Shown here: positions 41,235-52,347 of the stretch, piece after piece
How positions within the stretch are numbered: the stretch's first letter is position 1
How the letters are laid out: every line of letters begins with the position of its first letter
Assembly: GCA_021463845.1 (NCBI GenBank)
Contig: JAJTXV010000002.1
Coordinates: 228,962-292,961 of the forward strand
Direction of reading: 5' to 3'
Source: Anaerolineales bacterium
GTDB taxonomy: Bacteria; Chloroflexota; Anaerolineae; Anaerolineales; UBA11579
DNA: 64,000 nt
Made by a program: the position numbers and the translations under genes
Notes under the pieces: generated by a model
What the model saw: only the letters and a program-made list of their open reading frames with translations
Databases searched by the model: none
Told to the model about the DNA's origin: nothing

Positions 41235-42209
41235 TTATTTTCCAATTCTTTCGATGATGCGCTCAAGGCTGGGCGCGGGCCGGCCGCCGCGCAGCAGGGC
41301 GTAGAGCTGCTGGGCCGCCTCCACCACCATGACCGCCACGGCCACCGAGAGGCCGAACTTGACCAGGCCGTTCACGATGGGGATGTGAATGATCTCGGCA
41401 GTCTGCAGGATGGTGTAGACCACGAAGATGCTGGCCAGCTGCAGCACGAACTCGCCGATGCGCAGGATGCGGTTCCAGCGGCCGCGGCGGTAGACCAGCA
41501 GCTTGAGGGCCAGTTCGCCCAGCCACAGGGCGGTCAGCCAGGGCACGTAGGCCAGGAAGCCTTCGGCCAGCATGGGGAAGACCCGCGGGCCGCCTTCGTC
41601 CCAGGTGATGATGCCGATCCACTCCGGGGCGAAGTTGAACACCAGCAGGGCGGCGATGGTGAAGATGATGCCGACCAGCTCCTCGGTGCGGTTGATGCGG
41701 TCCGCATCTTTGATGGCGGGCAGTTTGCGCGGGTCCCAGCTGGCGTCAGGCTTGGCGGGCTTGATGACCTTGAAGCCTTCGAGCAGATAGAAGACGAAGG
41801 TCACCACGCCGAGGTTGAGCAGCATGTTGTCAACATAGTTGGCCATGAAGCTGCCCCACCATTCGAAGCTGAGGCCGCCGCGGTTGATCTGCAACGCCAG
41901 GCCGATGAGATGGACGATGGTGACCACGATGGCGGCGATGCCGTAGCTGAGGCGGAAGGCGGGGAAGGCCGCCGGGCTGATGAGGAAGCGCTCCGGCTGG
42001 TAGCGGGAGGCGAAGTGCTCCGGCTCGCCGAACTCGCGCAGCAGGGCGGCCACGCCTTCGGCGTCCTCCGGCTTGCTGGCGTCGAGGCCGCGCTCGGCCA
42101 GGGCGTCCTGCAGGGTGCTGCGCAGCTCCAGGACTACGTCGGCGCGGGTCTTGGCGGGCAGGTGCATGCCGACCTCGTGGACGTAGCGGTCGATCAAGGT
42201 GTCAGTCAT
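41235..42209 (-). CDS. HAAS-domain membrane protein, first copy
   Basis: The 324-residue protein has the HAAS domain at residues 1-70 (LIDRYVHEVGMHLPAKTRADVVLELRSTLQDALAERGLDASK... ALLREFGEPEHFASRY) and membrane helices from about residue 85 (LSYGIAAIVVTIVHLIGLAL, MLLNLGVVTFVFYLLEGF, IIFTIAALLVFNF, IHIPIVNGLVKFGLSVAVAVMVV). GGAGG is 6 nt before the ATG. The start overlaps the padR stop by 4 nt, and the second copy starts 25 nt beyond its stop. The pair arose by tandem duplication. Confidence 0.82.
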   Translation of the reverse strand: MTDTLIDRYVHEVGMHLPAKTRADVVLELRSTLQDALAERGLDASKPEDAEGVAALLREFGEPEHFASRYQPERFLISPAAFPAFRLSYGIAAIVVTIVHLIGLALQINRGGLSFEWWGSFMANYVDNMLLNLGVVTFVFYLLEGFKVIKPAKPDASWDPRKLPAIKDADRINRTEELVGIIFTIAALLVFNFAPEWIGIITWDEGGPRVFPMLAEGFLAYVPWLTALWLGELALKLLVYRRGRWNRILRIGEFVLQLASIFVVYTILQTAEIIHIPIVNGLVKFGLSVAVAVMVVEAAQQLYALLRGGRPAPSLERIIERIGK

Positions 42210-42562
42210 TTGGTTCCTCCGGTGAGCAGGCTGTTCAGAGCGGCGCTGATGACCTGCCATTCGTGTGTAAGGTCGCCCAGCGCCTGGCGGCCCTGGGGGC
42301 TGATGCGGTAGTAGCGGCGCGGCCGCGCCTCATCCACCACGCGCCATTCGCTCTCGAGCAGGCCCTGGGCCTCCAGCCGGCGCAGCAGGGGGTACAGCGT
42401 GCCCTCGGGGATATCCATGCCTTGGGCGGCCAGTTGCTGCTTGAGCGAGTAGCCGTATTCGGGCTGGCCGAGCTGGCTAAGCACGGCGAGGCCCAGGGCG
42501 CCACGGCGCAGCTCGCCGATCAGCCCCTCGAGCAGGGTTGGGTACTCCTCTTTGGTTACCAT
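42206..42562 (-). CDS. PadR-family transcriptional regulator
   Basis: The 118-residue winged-helix regulator has the PadR core LRRGALGLAVLSQLGQPEYGYSLKQQLAAQGMDIPEGTLYPLLRRLEAQGLLESEW and the RPRRYYRISPQGRQAL wing. It leads the operon with the two HAAS membrane proteins and probably represses it. The promoter ends 7 nt before the ATG and contains a perfect 7-bp dyad, so its own transcript is likely leaderless and autorepressed. Same design as the padR at 7580-7936. Confidence 0.93.
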   Translation of the reverse strand: MVTKEEYPTLLEGLIGELRRGALGLAVLSQLGQPEYGYSLKQQLAAQGMDIPEGTLYPLLRRLEAQGLLESEWRVVDEARPRRYYRISPQGRQALGDLTHEWQVISAALNSLLTGGTK

Positions 42563-42569
42563 ACGGGAT

Positions 42570-42599
42570 ACTATACTGTATATAACACAGTATTGTCAA
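42570..42599 (-). promoter_or_regulatory. padR promoter with embedded operator dyad
   Basis: On the minus strand TTGACA (42599-42594), 18-nt spacer, TATAGT (42575-42570). ATACTGT (42573-42579) and ACAGTAT (42587-42593) form an inverted repeat across the spacer and -10 box. Start codon 7 nt after the -10. Confidence 0.75.
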
Positions 42600-42661
42600 G
42601 GGCAAGTATTTACTAACTTGCCTAAGACATTTGATATTCTTGAGCTCCAAAAGACTAAGTC

Positions 42662-43564
42662 ATGGAGTGCCACATGTGGGATTCTTGGGATCAGTACTCA
42701 GAAAAAATATCACCAGTTTTTGTTACGCAAGGAAGTTTTCGCGGCTATGCAGATATGCACTTAGCAGAAAGCGCTCTTAATAAAGCTAAATATCTGTTTA
42801 AAGTTGAGCAGTCACTTCTTGAACTCAGGAAGCTTGTACAAGAAGCGAGCACTGATGAAAATAAGCCTTTAGAAAATATTGTTGATGAACTTGTGGACTC
42901 TGGAGAGAGATTGCTGCTCTTTCATAAGCAACTTGCTCAAACTAATCATGCATATGGATTCTTGAATCAACATGAAATCTCCCGAAGAGACAATTGGGAT
43001 CGATATAACTCGAAAAGACAAAAACTAGAGGCAAATCAATTAGTCCAAGATGCCACAGAGTTAGTCAAGGGTTTCTATGAATTGCAAGAAAAAGAAAGGA
43101 ATTTCCTAGTTGATCGGGCTGAATTGCCACCAGAGCTTTTGGCGGACTTCAAGCAAGCCAGAGATTTGTTTTCTGTAGGTCTTGGCGATGCTGGATTACT
43201 TTTGGTTTCTAGGGGACTAGAGAATGTTCTCAAGACCATAGCGGCAAATCAAAAATTGATACTAGTTAGCCAAAGGAAAGGAAAAATCCCTGTACAGGAT
43301 ATTGATTTGCATAAAGTTATTGAAGTAATGGCGAAATTAGAATGGGTCGACACGCAGGCCACTGTAATCAACAAGGAAGATGTAGCCCTAATGCATTATC
43401 TCCGAGAGGCGAGGAATGGACGAGCGCATCCTAATAGAAAGGGGTTGTCACAATCGCCAGAGTTAACAGCTCGGTTGGGTGCACAAATGGCGTCTTCACT
43501 TTGGAGGATATTAGGAGATGCAAAAACGTCCTCGCCACTGGCAAAGAAAGAAATACAACTCTAA
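42662..43564 (+). CDS. AT-rich hypothetical protein with HEPN-like C-terminal motif
   Basis: The 300-residue product is helical and charged throughout with no membrane segment. Residues about 80-145 look like a coiled coil (ELVDSGERLLLFHKQL... KRQKLEANQLVQDATELVKGFYELQEKERN). The last third has LADFKQARDLFSVGLGDAGLLLVSRGLENVLKTI and MHYLREARNGRAHPNRKG, where R251-N-x3-H256 matches the HEPN R-x4-H signature in the setting seen in DUF4145-type proteins. HEPN proteins are often RNases in defence or toxin modules, but this is inference. The base composition is far lower in GC than neighbouring genes, indicating recent acquisition. There is no good ribosome site; the start could be the ATG at 42662 or 42674. 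Confidence 0.75.
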   Translation: MECHMWDSWDQYSEKISPVFVTQGSFRGYADMHLAESALNKAKYLFKVEQSLLELRKLVQEASTDENKPLENIVDELVDSGERLLLFHKQLAQTNHAYGFLNQHEISRRDNWDRYNSKRQKLEANQLVQDATELVKGFYELQEKERNFLVDRAELPPELLADFKQARDLFSVGLGDAGLLLVSRGLENVLKTIAANQKLILVSQRKGKIPVQDIDLHKVIEVMAKLEWVDTQATVINKEDVALMHYLREARNGRAHPNRKGLSQSPELTARLGAQMASSLWRILGDAKTSSPLAKKEIQL

Positions 43565-43646
43565 AGAATTTTACAGGGGCTGTAAATTCCCTTGACACCG
43601 CCCGTCAATCACGCCTGTTCGCCGCTCCCCGTGGCATAACAGGCGC

Positions 43647-44549
43647 ATGCCCCATCAAAGTTCCGCGCCATCAAGCCCATCGATTGCCAGCCCAGGCTCC
43701 CTCACCCTCCTGCTCGGCCCGCTTGGCGTCGGCAAGACCGCCCTCGGTATTGACCTCGCTGTATCCGCCGCCATCGGCCGCGGCTGGCTTGGCCTCGGCT
43801 GCCTCCAGCCGCCCGCGCTGTTCGTTGATTACGCCTCTGGGCTGCATATCATGCGCCAGCGAACCCGTGCTGTGCTCGAGGCCCATCAGGCGCCACCCAG
43901 CACTCCCTTCTACTTCACTACGAGTCCGTATTTGCTTTCCGAATCCGGGGAAGCCGTGGCTCAGCTAGATGCACAGATAACTTCGTTGTGTGCTCGTACC
44001 GTTGTCCTGGATTCGCCCTTCGGCTACCTGCCTCGCCTTTCACGCGCGCACATCTGCGCATTTGCAGCAACTTTCATGCGCTTGCAGCAAATGGCTGTAA
44101 GCACAAACGCAGCCATTGTGGTGCTCCATGATCTCGCTCGCCAGCGCACCTCACTAGCGCCGCTCCTCAACGCGGTCGGAGTCGATCATGTCCTTATGCT
44201 GTCTTCCCTCGCACACGGCTGTGTGCACCTGCGCTCCCTCGTTTCTCAACATGTGCCCGCTGTCAGCATCTTTGCCGAATTTGCGGCCGGCCGTTTTCAC
44301 TCACTCGCTCCGTCCTATGCTTCAGGCTCATTAGGTCCTGCTGCACTGGAGATCCTGGCTGCTCTCAAGAAGGCCGGCGCGGCCTCTACAGCCGACCTTC
44401 AGGCTGCCTGCCGCTCCTCTGTTCCCACTCGCACCCGTACCCTTATCGCCGAGCTTGTCCAGGATGGCTACATTTACAGAGCCAACCCGGGTGGCAAAGG
44501 AACTCCAGCATTCTTTCGCCTCTCGCCCGCCGGAGAAGGCCATGTATAG
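43647..44549 (+). CDS. RecA-like P-loop ATPase with C-terminal winged helix (RepA/AAA_25 type)
   Basis: The 300-residue protein begins with a RecA/RepA-like ATPase: Walker A GPLGVGKT (24-31) and Walker B RTVVLDSPFG (about 125-130), followed by AAIVVLHDLARQRTSLAPLLNAVGVDHVLML, which fits the AAA_25/RepA pattern where H-x-x-R follows a strand. The last 75 residues form a winged helix (SLGPAALEILAALKKAGAASTADLQAACRSSVPTRTRTLIAELVQDGYIYRA). These proteins are common on plasmids, phages and integrated elements as primases/helicase loaders. It lies beside the AT-rich HEPN-like gene, yet its own base composition is GC-rich with strong C bias. No rep, integrase or att site is seen nearby. Confidence 0.75.
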   Translation: MPHQSSAPSSPSIASPGSLTLLLGPLGVGKTALGIDLAVSAAIGRGWLGLGCLQPPALFVDYASGLHIMRQRTRAVLEAHQAPPSTPFYFTTSPYLLSESGEAVAQLDAQITSLCARTVVLDSPFGYLPRLSRAHICAFAATFMRLQQMAVSTNAAIVVLHDLARQRTSLAPLLNAVGVDHVLMLSSLAHGCVHLRSLVSQHVPAVSIFAEFAAGRFHSLAPSYASGSLGPAALEILAALKKAGAASTADLQAACRSSVPTRTRTLIAELVQDGYIYRANPGGKGTPAFFRLSPAGEGHV

Positions 44550-44598
44550 CCGTCAAGTTGTATCGAGGCCACCCACCCTCTCTCCGAACAACAACTGG

Positions 44599-44618
44599 CC
44601 CTCTCCCATGGGAGAGGG
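44599..44618. repeat. 20-nt palindrome CCCTCTCCC type
   Basis: Perfect palindrome CCCTCTCCCATGGGAGAGGG in the 244-nt gap upstream of clpC, flanked by GCGAGCGCAAGCGAGCGGGTGA. Similar sequences are common dispersed elements in bacterial genomes. Confidence 0.6.
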
Positions 44619-44683
44619 CGCGAGCGCAAGCGAGCGGGTGAGGGCCAATTGACAAGAATCCAACATTTCTCTTACGCGTTTCT

Positions 44684-44713
44684 ACGACAGTCCAAAACCC
44701 GCTCCTATATAAT
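44684..44713 (+). promoter_or_regulatory. Candidate clpC promoter
   Basis: ACGACA (44684-44689), 18-nt spacer, TATAAT (44708-44713). The implied 75-nt leader contains a small hairpin CCCCG/CGGGG and ends with AGGTAGGA 7 nt before the clpC ATG. No CIRCE-like inverted repeat is seen. Confidence 0.5.
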
Positions 44714-44793
44714 CGCCTCATCCCCGCTACGGGGCGATTTATGACTTTCAATGCGATTGTCGCCTGCGGGCGGCGGTTAGGTAGGAACCCACA

Positions 44794-47271
<2,478 letters not shown>

Positions 47272-47282
47272 GAGCCAACAAA

Positions 47283-47310
47283 AAAGAGCCGCCCAAACGG
47301 GCGGCTCTTT
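47283..47310 (+). terminator. Terminator of clpC
   Basis: AAAGAGCCGCCC (47283-47294) pairs with GGGCGGCTCTTT (47299-47310), loop AAAC, tail TGTTT. Almost the same stem recurs at 49022-49050. Confidence 0.9.
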
Positions 47311-47332
47311 TGTTTCAAGGGGGAAATGGGTC

Positions 47333-49021
47333 ATGCTAGAATTCTGGCAAAGAGACTACAGCATGGATAGAGGGAAAGTATCCCGCGCCCTGGCGCTGGC
47401 GGTCATTCTGTGTCTTGTGCTGGCCGGAAGCGTGTACGCTGCCGCGCCAACCATCGTCACGGTAGATACCGGCGGCGCCGACGTGGTTGGCTACTACTCT
47501 TCGCTTGCGATCAATTCCAGCGGCAACGCCGTCATCGGCTATTTTGACGACAGCAACAATGACCTGAAGCTGGCCATTTGCAATGATCTGGCCTGCAGCG
47601 CGCCCAGCGTGCAGACGCTGGCGCCCTCTGGCGGCCAGGGTACGTACACGTCGCTGCAATTGGCCTCTGGCAACATCCCGGTCATCGCATATTACACCTT
47701 CCCCGCGGAAGACATGCGCCTACTGCGCTGCAATGATGCCACTTGCAGCACTTTCAGCGACACCATTGTGGATAGCGGCCAAGCCGGTTCGCACAACTCC
47801 ATGGTGCTTAATTCATCCGGCAACCCGGTCATGAGCTATTACGATGCCGGCGGCGTCAACGGCGACCTACGGGTGGGCATCTGCGCCAATGCCACCTGCA
47901 CCGTCAGCACGATCACTTCGGTGGATGTGGGCGCCAACGACGCCGGTCTGTTCACTTCGCTGCGTTTGGATGCAAGCGGCTTCCCGGTGGTGGCCTATTA
48001 CGATGCGGATGCTGACAGCGTCAACTTGGCGCGTTGCCATGATGCCGTTTGCACCACTTCAACACTTACTGTGGTGGACTCAAGTAGCCATGTCGGGTTT
48101 GACGGCATCTCGCTGCAGTTGGATTCGTCAGGCAACCCGGTGATGAGCTATTACGATGTGGACAATACCCGTCTCAAGCTGGCGCATTGCACCAATGCCA
48201 CCTGTACGGGCGTTGTTATCAATGAAGTGGACAATGCTGGCAATGTAGGCCAGTATTCTTCAATGAAACTGGATGGTGGCAACCCGGTCATCAGTTATTA
48301 CGACAGCACCAACGGCGACCTTAAACTGGCCCGCTGCCAGGATGCCAATTGCGCCTCTGCCGACATCAGTGTGGTGGATAGCACAGGCGATGTGGGGTGG
48401 GACACCTCGCTGCAATTGGGTAGTGTTTATATAAGCTACTTTGACCAGAGCAACGGCGATCTGAAGTTGGCATATCTTCCGGATGCGCAAGCGGCTGTAG
48501 AAGAGAGCGCCCCGGCGACACTCCCCGAGACCGGTTTTGCACGCGGGCGCAGCACGCAGCTGGCGCCGCAGGCTGTGGCCTATGTGGCCACAGACCTGCG
48601 CCTAAGCATCCCCAGCCAGGGCGTGGACGCCCGCATTGTGGGCGTGCCAGCGGCGGATGGCAACTGGGATGTGAGCTGGCTGGGCAGCCAAGTAGGCCAC
48701 CTTGAGGGTACGGCCTGGCCCACCTGGGTGGGCAACAGCGTGCTGACCGGCCATGTGTGGAACGCCGACAACACGCCCGGCGTGTTTGCCGGTGTGCGCA
48801 GCCTGGCTTACGGTGACCAGATCGAAGTGCAGGCTGACGGGCAGACTTACGTCTACGAAGTACGCGAGACGCGCCTGGTACTGCCGCGCAACCTCGGCGT
48901 ATTGAACCGGTATGATGGCTACGCCTGGCTGACCCTGGTAACCTGCGAAGGGTATAACCCCTTCACGCAGGACTACATATTCCGGCGGGTGGTCAGCGCC
49001 GTGCTGGTGAATGTAAAATAA
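47333..49021 (+). CDS. Secreted seven-repeat (propeller) protein with internal LPETG motif and C-terminal sortase domain
   Basis: The 562-residue product has a signal peptide (RALALAVILCLVLAGSVYAAAP). Residues about 45-385 are seven repeats of about 48 residues, each with a D-x-x-GNPVMSYYD-type strand block and a Cys pair (C-x(3-5)-C) in most copies, so a seven-bladed propeller is likely. Next is LPETG (397-401), then a class E/F-like sortase domain to the end, with catalytic His in TGHVWN (474), Cys in LVTCEGYN (538) and Arg in FRRVVSA (551-552). It thus carries a sorting motif and a sortase in one chain. ATG at 47333 or the ATG at 47363 (10 residues shorter) can start. Flanked by two nearly identical terminators. 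Confidence 0.85.
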   Translation: MLEFWQRDYSMDRGKVSRALALAVILCLVLAGSVYAAAPTIVTVDTGGADVVGYYSSLAINSSGNAVIGYFDDSNNDLKLAICNDLACSAPSVQTLAPSGGQGTYTSLQLASGNIPVIAYYTFPAEDMRLLRCNDATCSTFSDTIVDSGQAGSHNSMVLNSSGNPVMSYYDAGGVNGDLRVGICANATCTVSTITSVDVGANDAGLFTSLRLDASGFPVVAYYDADADSVNLARCHDAVCTTSTLTVVDSSSHVGFDGISLQLDSSGNPVMSYYDVDNTRLKLAHCTNATCTGVVINEVDNAGNVGQYSSMKLDGGNPVISYYDSTNGDLKLARCQDANCASADISVVDSTGDVGWDTSLQLGSVYISYFDQSNGDLKLAYLPDAQAAVEESAPATLPETGFARGRSTQLAPQAVAYVATDLRLSIPSQGVDARIVGVPAADGNWDVSWLGSQVGHLEGTAWPTWVGNSVLTGHVWNADNTPGVFAGVRSLAYGDQIEVQADGQTYVYEVRETRLVLPRNLGVLNRYDGYAWLTLVTCEGYNPFTQDYIFRRVVSAVLVNVK

Positions 49022-49050
49022 AAAAGAGCCGCCCGAAGGGCGGCTCTTTT
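49022..49050. terminator. Terminator of the propeller-sortase gene
   Basis: AAAAGAGCCGCCC (49022-49034) pairs with GGGCGGCTCTTTT (49038-49050), loop GAA. Also serves the convergent lipoprotein gene that ends at 49066. Confidence 0.9.
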
Positions 49051-49065
49051 GTTTGAAAGTGCATC

Positions 49066-49719
49066 TTAGGGGGTGATGGCGATCAGCGCTTGCCAGGTGA
49101 ATGAGCCTACAACGCCTTCGGCGTTGAGGCCGTAGTTGGTCTGGAAGGCTTTCACAGCGGCCAAGGTTGTGGCGTCGTAGCTTCCGTTGACAGCTACCTG
49201 TGCATAGCCAAACTTATTGCTGAGAAGATATTGCAAAGCCCGCTCAGCCTGGCCGGTGTTGCCCGCATACAGGGTGTGGCCATTGATGAGCGCAGCCCAG
49301 GTTTGCGGGCCAACCACACCGTCGGCAGCCAGCCCGGCGGCGCCCTGAAAGGCGATGACGCGTTGGCGGGTCATGGGGCCAAACTGCCCGTCGGGCGTCA
49401 GGTTGTGGCCGTTGGCGCGCAGCAGGTATTGGATAGCATACACCTCAGGCCCGCTGTCACCGTTGCGGAACAGAGGCCAATCGGGGATCGGGTAGGGTGT
49501 GACCGAGGGGGTCGGCGATGGTTCAGCGGTATTGGTGGCTTCGGGAGTATTGCTGGGGCTGGCCGTCTCGGTCACCTGGGCGGTGAGCGTGGTCGAGTTG
49601 GCGTGCAGCGTAAGCTGCACGGCCATGGCCATGGTGGTGGCCTGCGCCTCGGGCGACATGCCCGGGCTGCAGGCGGCCAGCAGCGCACAAATGAGGAGCA
49701 ACTGGACGAGCAGTTTCAT
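49066..49719 (-). CDS. Peptidoglycan-binding lipoprotein (two PG-binding domains)
   Basis: The 217-residue product has a lipobox in LLLICALLAACSPG, a linker rich in Thr/Pro (PSNTPEATNTAEPSPTPSV), then two copies of the PG_binding_1 fold: PLFRNGDSGPEVYAIQYLLRANGHNLTPDGQFGPMTRQRVIAFQGAAGLAADGVVGPQTWAAL and a second, LQYLLSNKFGYAQVAVNGSYDATTLAAVKAFQTNYGLNAEGVVGSFTWQAL. Both have the D-G-x-F/Y-G/D...T...V..FQ...GL...G-V-G..TW pattern. It would be anchored in the membrane and bind the cell wall. Convergent with the sortase-propeller gene. Confidence 0.92.
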   Translation of the reverse strand: MKLLVQLLLICALLAACSPGMSPEAQATTMAMAVQLTLHANSTTLTAQVTETASPSNTPEATNTAEPSPTPSVTPYPIPDWPLFRNGDSGPEVYAIQYLLRANGHNLTPDGQFGPMTRQRVIAFQGAAGLAADGVVGPQTWAALINGHTLYAGNTGQAERALQYLLSNKFGYAQVAVNGSYDATTLAAVKAFQTNYGLNAEGVVGSFTWQALIAITP

Positions 49720-49775
49720 AGTAGAAGCAAGAACGTGGAGTTTTGGCCTGTTGTTATTGCTTGGTCCCTAAAAGC

Positions 49776-49804
49776 AAAGAGCCTCCCTTTATGGGAGGCT
49801 CTTT
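49776..49804 (-). terminator. Terminator of the sdh operon
   Basis: AAAGAGCCTCCC (49776-49787) pairs with GGGAGGCTCTTT (49793-49804), 5-nt loop. 25 nt beyond the sdhB stop. Confidence 0.88.
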
Positions 49805-49828
49805 TTACTCGCACTTTTAGGCAGCGGC

Positions 49829-50539
49829 TTAGTGCTCGACGCCGCCGCTGGTGATGGCGTTCTTGACCTCGGCGATGGCCTGGGTGACGTGGATCTCGCG
49901 CGGGCAGGCCTCGGTGCAGTTGAAGGCGGTGCGGCAGCGGAAGGCGCCGCCGTGGTCGGCCAGGATCTCGAGGCGGGTGTTGGCGGCCTGGTCGCGGCTG
50001 TCGAAGATAAAGCGGTGCGCATTCACGATGGTGGCCGGGCCGACATACTGCTCATCAGACCAGAACACCGGGCAGGAGGTGGTGCAGGCGGCGCACAGAA
50101 TGCACTTGGTGGTGTCTTCAAAGCGCTCGAGCTGCTCCGGCGTCTGGCGACGCTCCTTGCCATCGGCAGGTACGTCCTCATTGATGAGGAAGGGCATGAG
50201 CGACTTGTAGCTGTTGAAGAACGGCTCCATGTCGACGATCATGTCCTTGAGCACCGGCAGACCCAGGATGGGCTCGACGGTGATCTCGGTGCCGACGTCC
50301 TTCACCAGCGCTTTGCAGGCCAGCATGTTGCGGCCATTGATGCGCATGGCATCCGAGCCGCACACACCGTGGGCGCAGGAGCGGCGGAAGGAGATGGTGC
50401 CGTCTACGTTGCCCTTGACGTGCTCGAGCAGGTCGAGCACGCGGTCGGTGGGCTCGGCCTCGATGTTGTAGGTGTCAAAGCTGGGCACATTGCGGCCAGC
50501 TTCTGGGTTGTAGCGGTAGATTTTCAGATAAACAAGCAT
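49829..50539 (-). CDS. sdhB: Succinate dehydrogenase iron-sulfur subunit
   Basis: SdhB carries electrons from SdhA to the quinone site. The 236-residue protein has the 2Fe-2S ligands in RRSCAHGVCGSDAMRINGRNMLAC, and the ferredoxin-like part with CILCAACTTSCPVFW (4Fe-4S) and CRTAFNCTEACPREIH (3Fe-4S and the last 4Fe ligand). Length and spacing are normal. It is the last gene of sdhCDAB (12 nt after sdhA). Confidence 0.97.
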   Translation of the reverse strand: MLVYLKIYRYNPEAGRNVPSFDTYNIEAEPTDRVLDLLEHVKGNVDGTISFRRSCAHGVCGSDAMRINGRNMLACKALVKDVGTEITVEPILGLPVLKDMIVDMEPFFNSYKSLMPFLINEDVPADGKERRQTPEQLERFEDTTKCILCAACTTSCPVFWSDEQYVGPATIVNAHRFIFDSRDQAANTRLEILADHGGAFRCRTAFNCTEACPREIHVTQAIAEVKNAITSGGVEH

Positions 50540-50551
50540 AGCGCTCCCGGT

Positions 50552-52345
50552 TTAGTAGACGCGTTCTTTCGGCTCGTATTTGGTGATGGTGACCGGCTTG
50601 TACTCCAGGCGCACCTGGTTGCCATCCATCCAGGCCAGCGTGTGCTTGAGCCACTCAGTGTCATTGCGCTTGGGGAAATCCTCGCGGGCGTGGGCGCCGC
50701 GGCTCTCCGGCCGGGCTTCGGCCGAGACGGCAGTGGCCAGGGCCACATCCAGCAGGCAGCCCAGCTCCCAGGCGTTGAGCAGGTCGGTATTGAAGCGCTT
50801 GCCGTGGTCGTCAACGCTGATGTTCTTGTAGCGCTCACGCAGCTCGCGCATCTTCTCGATGGCGCTGGTCATGCCTTCGGCGGTGCGGAAGACGCCAACA
50901 TCATCCATCATCTTGGTCTTCATCTCTTCGCCGAGGGTGACGATCTTCTCACCGCCGCTCTTGCCAAGAATGCGGTCCAGCTGCTGGCGGGTGAAGTCAG
51001 TGGGATTGTTCTCAAGCGGCTTGTAGTCGGCGCCTTTGGCATACTCGGCGGCCATCTTGCCGGCTTCCTTGCCGAAGACCACCAGGTCGAGCAGGGAGTT
51101 GGTGCCGAGACGGTTGGCGCCGTGCACGGACACGCAGGCCACTTCGCCGGCGGCGAAGAGGCCGGGCACGATGGTGCCCTTGGCGTCACTGAGGGCCTGG
51201 CCGTGCATATTGGTGGGGATGCCGCCCATGGCGTAGTGGGCCGTGGGCTGGATGGGCATGGGCTCTTTGATGGGGTCAATGCCCAAGTAGGTTCGGCAAA
51301 AATCCACAATGTCGGGCACTTTGGAGAGCAGCTGCTCGCCGGTGACGCGGTATGGAGTGCCATCCGGCATCTTGCGGCCGTCAAGCTCGGCGTAGTGGTT
51401 GACGACTTCGGGGCGCATGTCGAGATGAACGTAGCGGTCACCCTTGATGCCGTTGCCGTCACGAATTTCGAGATAGATGGAGCGGCTGACGACATCACGC
51501 GAGGCGAGGTCTTTCACGGTGGGGGCGTAGCGCTCCATGAAGCGCTCGCCCTTGCCGTTGATGAGCACGCCGCCCTCACCGCGCACGCCCTCGGTGATGA
51601 GGATGCCGAGTTTGAGGATGCCGGTGGGGTGGAACTGGAAGAACTCCAGGTCCTGGGCGGGCAGGCCGCGGCGCAGGGTGATGGCGACGCCATCACCCGT
51701 GTAGGCGTAGGCGTTGGAAGTCAGCTCCCAAATGCGGCCGTGGCCGCCGGTGGCGAAGACGACCGACTTGGCGTGGAAGACATGCAGCTCACCGGTGGCG
51801 AGCTCAACGGCGACCACGCCGTTGGCCACGCCGTCGTTCATCAGCAGGTCGAGAACGTGGAACTCATCATAGAAGTGAACCTTGTTCTTGATGCAGTTCT
51901 GATAGAGCGTTTGCAGGATCATGTGGCCGGTGCGGTCTGCGGCGTAGCAGGAGCGCAGCACGGGCTGCTTAGTGTCATTGTTGGTGTGGCCACCGAAGCG
52001 GCGCTGGGCGATGGTGCCATCCGCATTGCGGGAGAAGGGCAGGCCCATGTGCTCCAGCTCATAGACGACTTCAGGCGCCTGGGCGCACATGTAATCAATA
52101 GCGTCCTGGTCACCCAGGTAGTCACTGCCTTTGACGGTGTCGAAGCTGTGCCACTCGACCTTGTCAGGCTCCAGGTTGCCGAGGGCGGCGCCAATGCCGC
52201 CCTGGGCCGCGCCAGTGTGCGAGCGGGTGGGATAGAGCTTGCTGAGCACGGCGGTATCGGCGCCGCGCGAAGCGTAGAGGGCGGCCATGAGGCCGGCGCC
52301 GCCAGCGCCTACGATGATGACTTCATGTTGGTGAGTTTGCGTCAT
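50552..52345 (-). CDS. sdhA: Succinate dehydrogenase flavoprotein subunit
   Basis: SdhA oxidises succinate to fumarate with covalent FAD. The 597-residue protein has the Rossmann start [19 protein letters not shown], the flavinylation His in [18 protein letters not shown], and the active-site blocks [26 protein letters not shown] and [21 protein letters not shown] at 52345 lies 2 nt after the sdhD stop, so it is coupled. With SdhC and SdhD it forms complex II in the membrane; icd is encoded 4 kb upstream on the same strand. Confidence 0.97.
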   Translation of the reverse strand: MTQTHQHEVIIVGAGGAGLMAALYASRGADTAVLSKLYPTRSHTGAAQGGIGAALGNLEPDKVEWHSFDTVKGSDYLGDQDAIDYMCAQAPEVVYELEHMGLPFSRNADGTIAQRRFGGHTNNDTKQPVLRSCYAADRTGHMILQTLYQNCIKNKVHFYDEFHVLDLLMNDGVANGVVAVELATGELHVFHAKSVVFATGGHGRIWELTSNAYAYTGDGVAITLRRGLPAQDLEFFQFHPTGILKLGILITEGVRGEGGVLINGKGERFMERYAPTVKDLASRDVVSRSIYLEIRDGNGIKGDRYVHLDMRPEVVNHYAELDGRKMPDGTPYRVTGEQLLSKVPDIVDFCRTYLGIDPIKEPMPIQPTAHYAMGGIPTNMHGQALSDAKGTIVPGLFAAGEVACVSVHGANRLGTNSLLDLVVFGKEAGKMAAEYAKGADYKPLENNPTDFTRQQLDRILGKSGGEKIVTLGEEMKTKMMDDVGVFRTAEGMTSAIEKMRELRERYKNISVDDHGKRFNTDLLNAWELGCLLDVALATAVSAEARPESRGAHAREDFPKRNDTEWLKHTLAWMDGNQVRLEYKPVTITKYEPKERVY

Positions 52346-52347
52346 GA

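Noticed and set aside
42662-44549. Integrated plasmid or phage with att sites
   Set aside because: No integrase, no tRNA-derived direct repeats and no other phage genes are present, so I only call it an accessory pair.
44649-44654. TTGACA as the -35 of clpC
   Set aside because: It is 53 nt upstream of the TATAAT box, far beyond a usable spacer, and no -10 box lies at the right distance from it.
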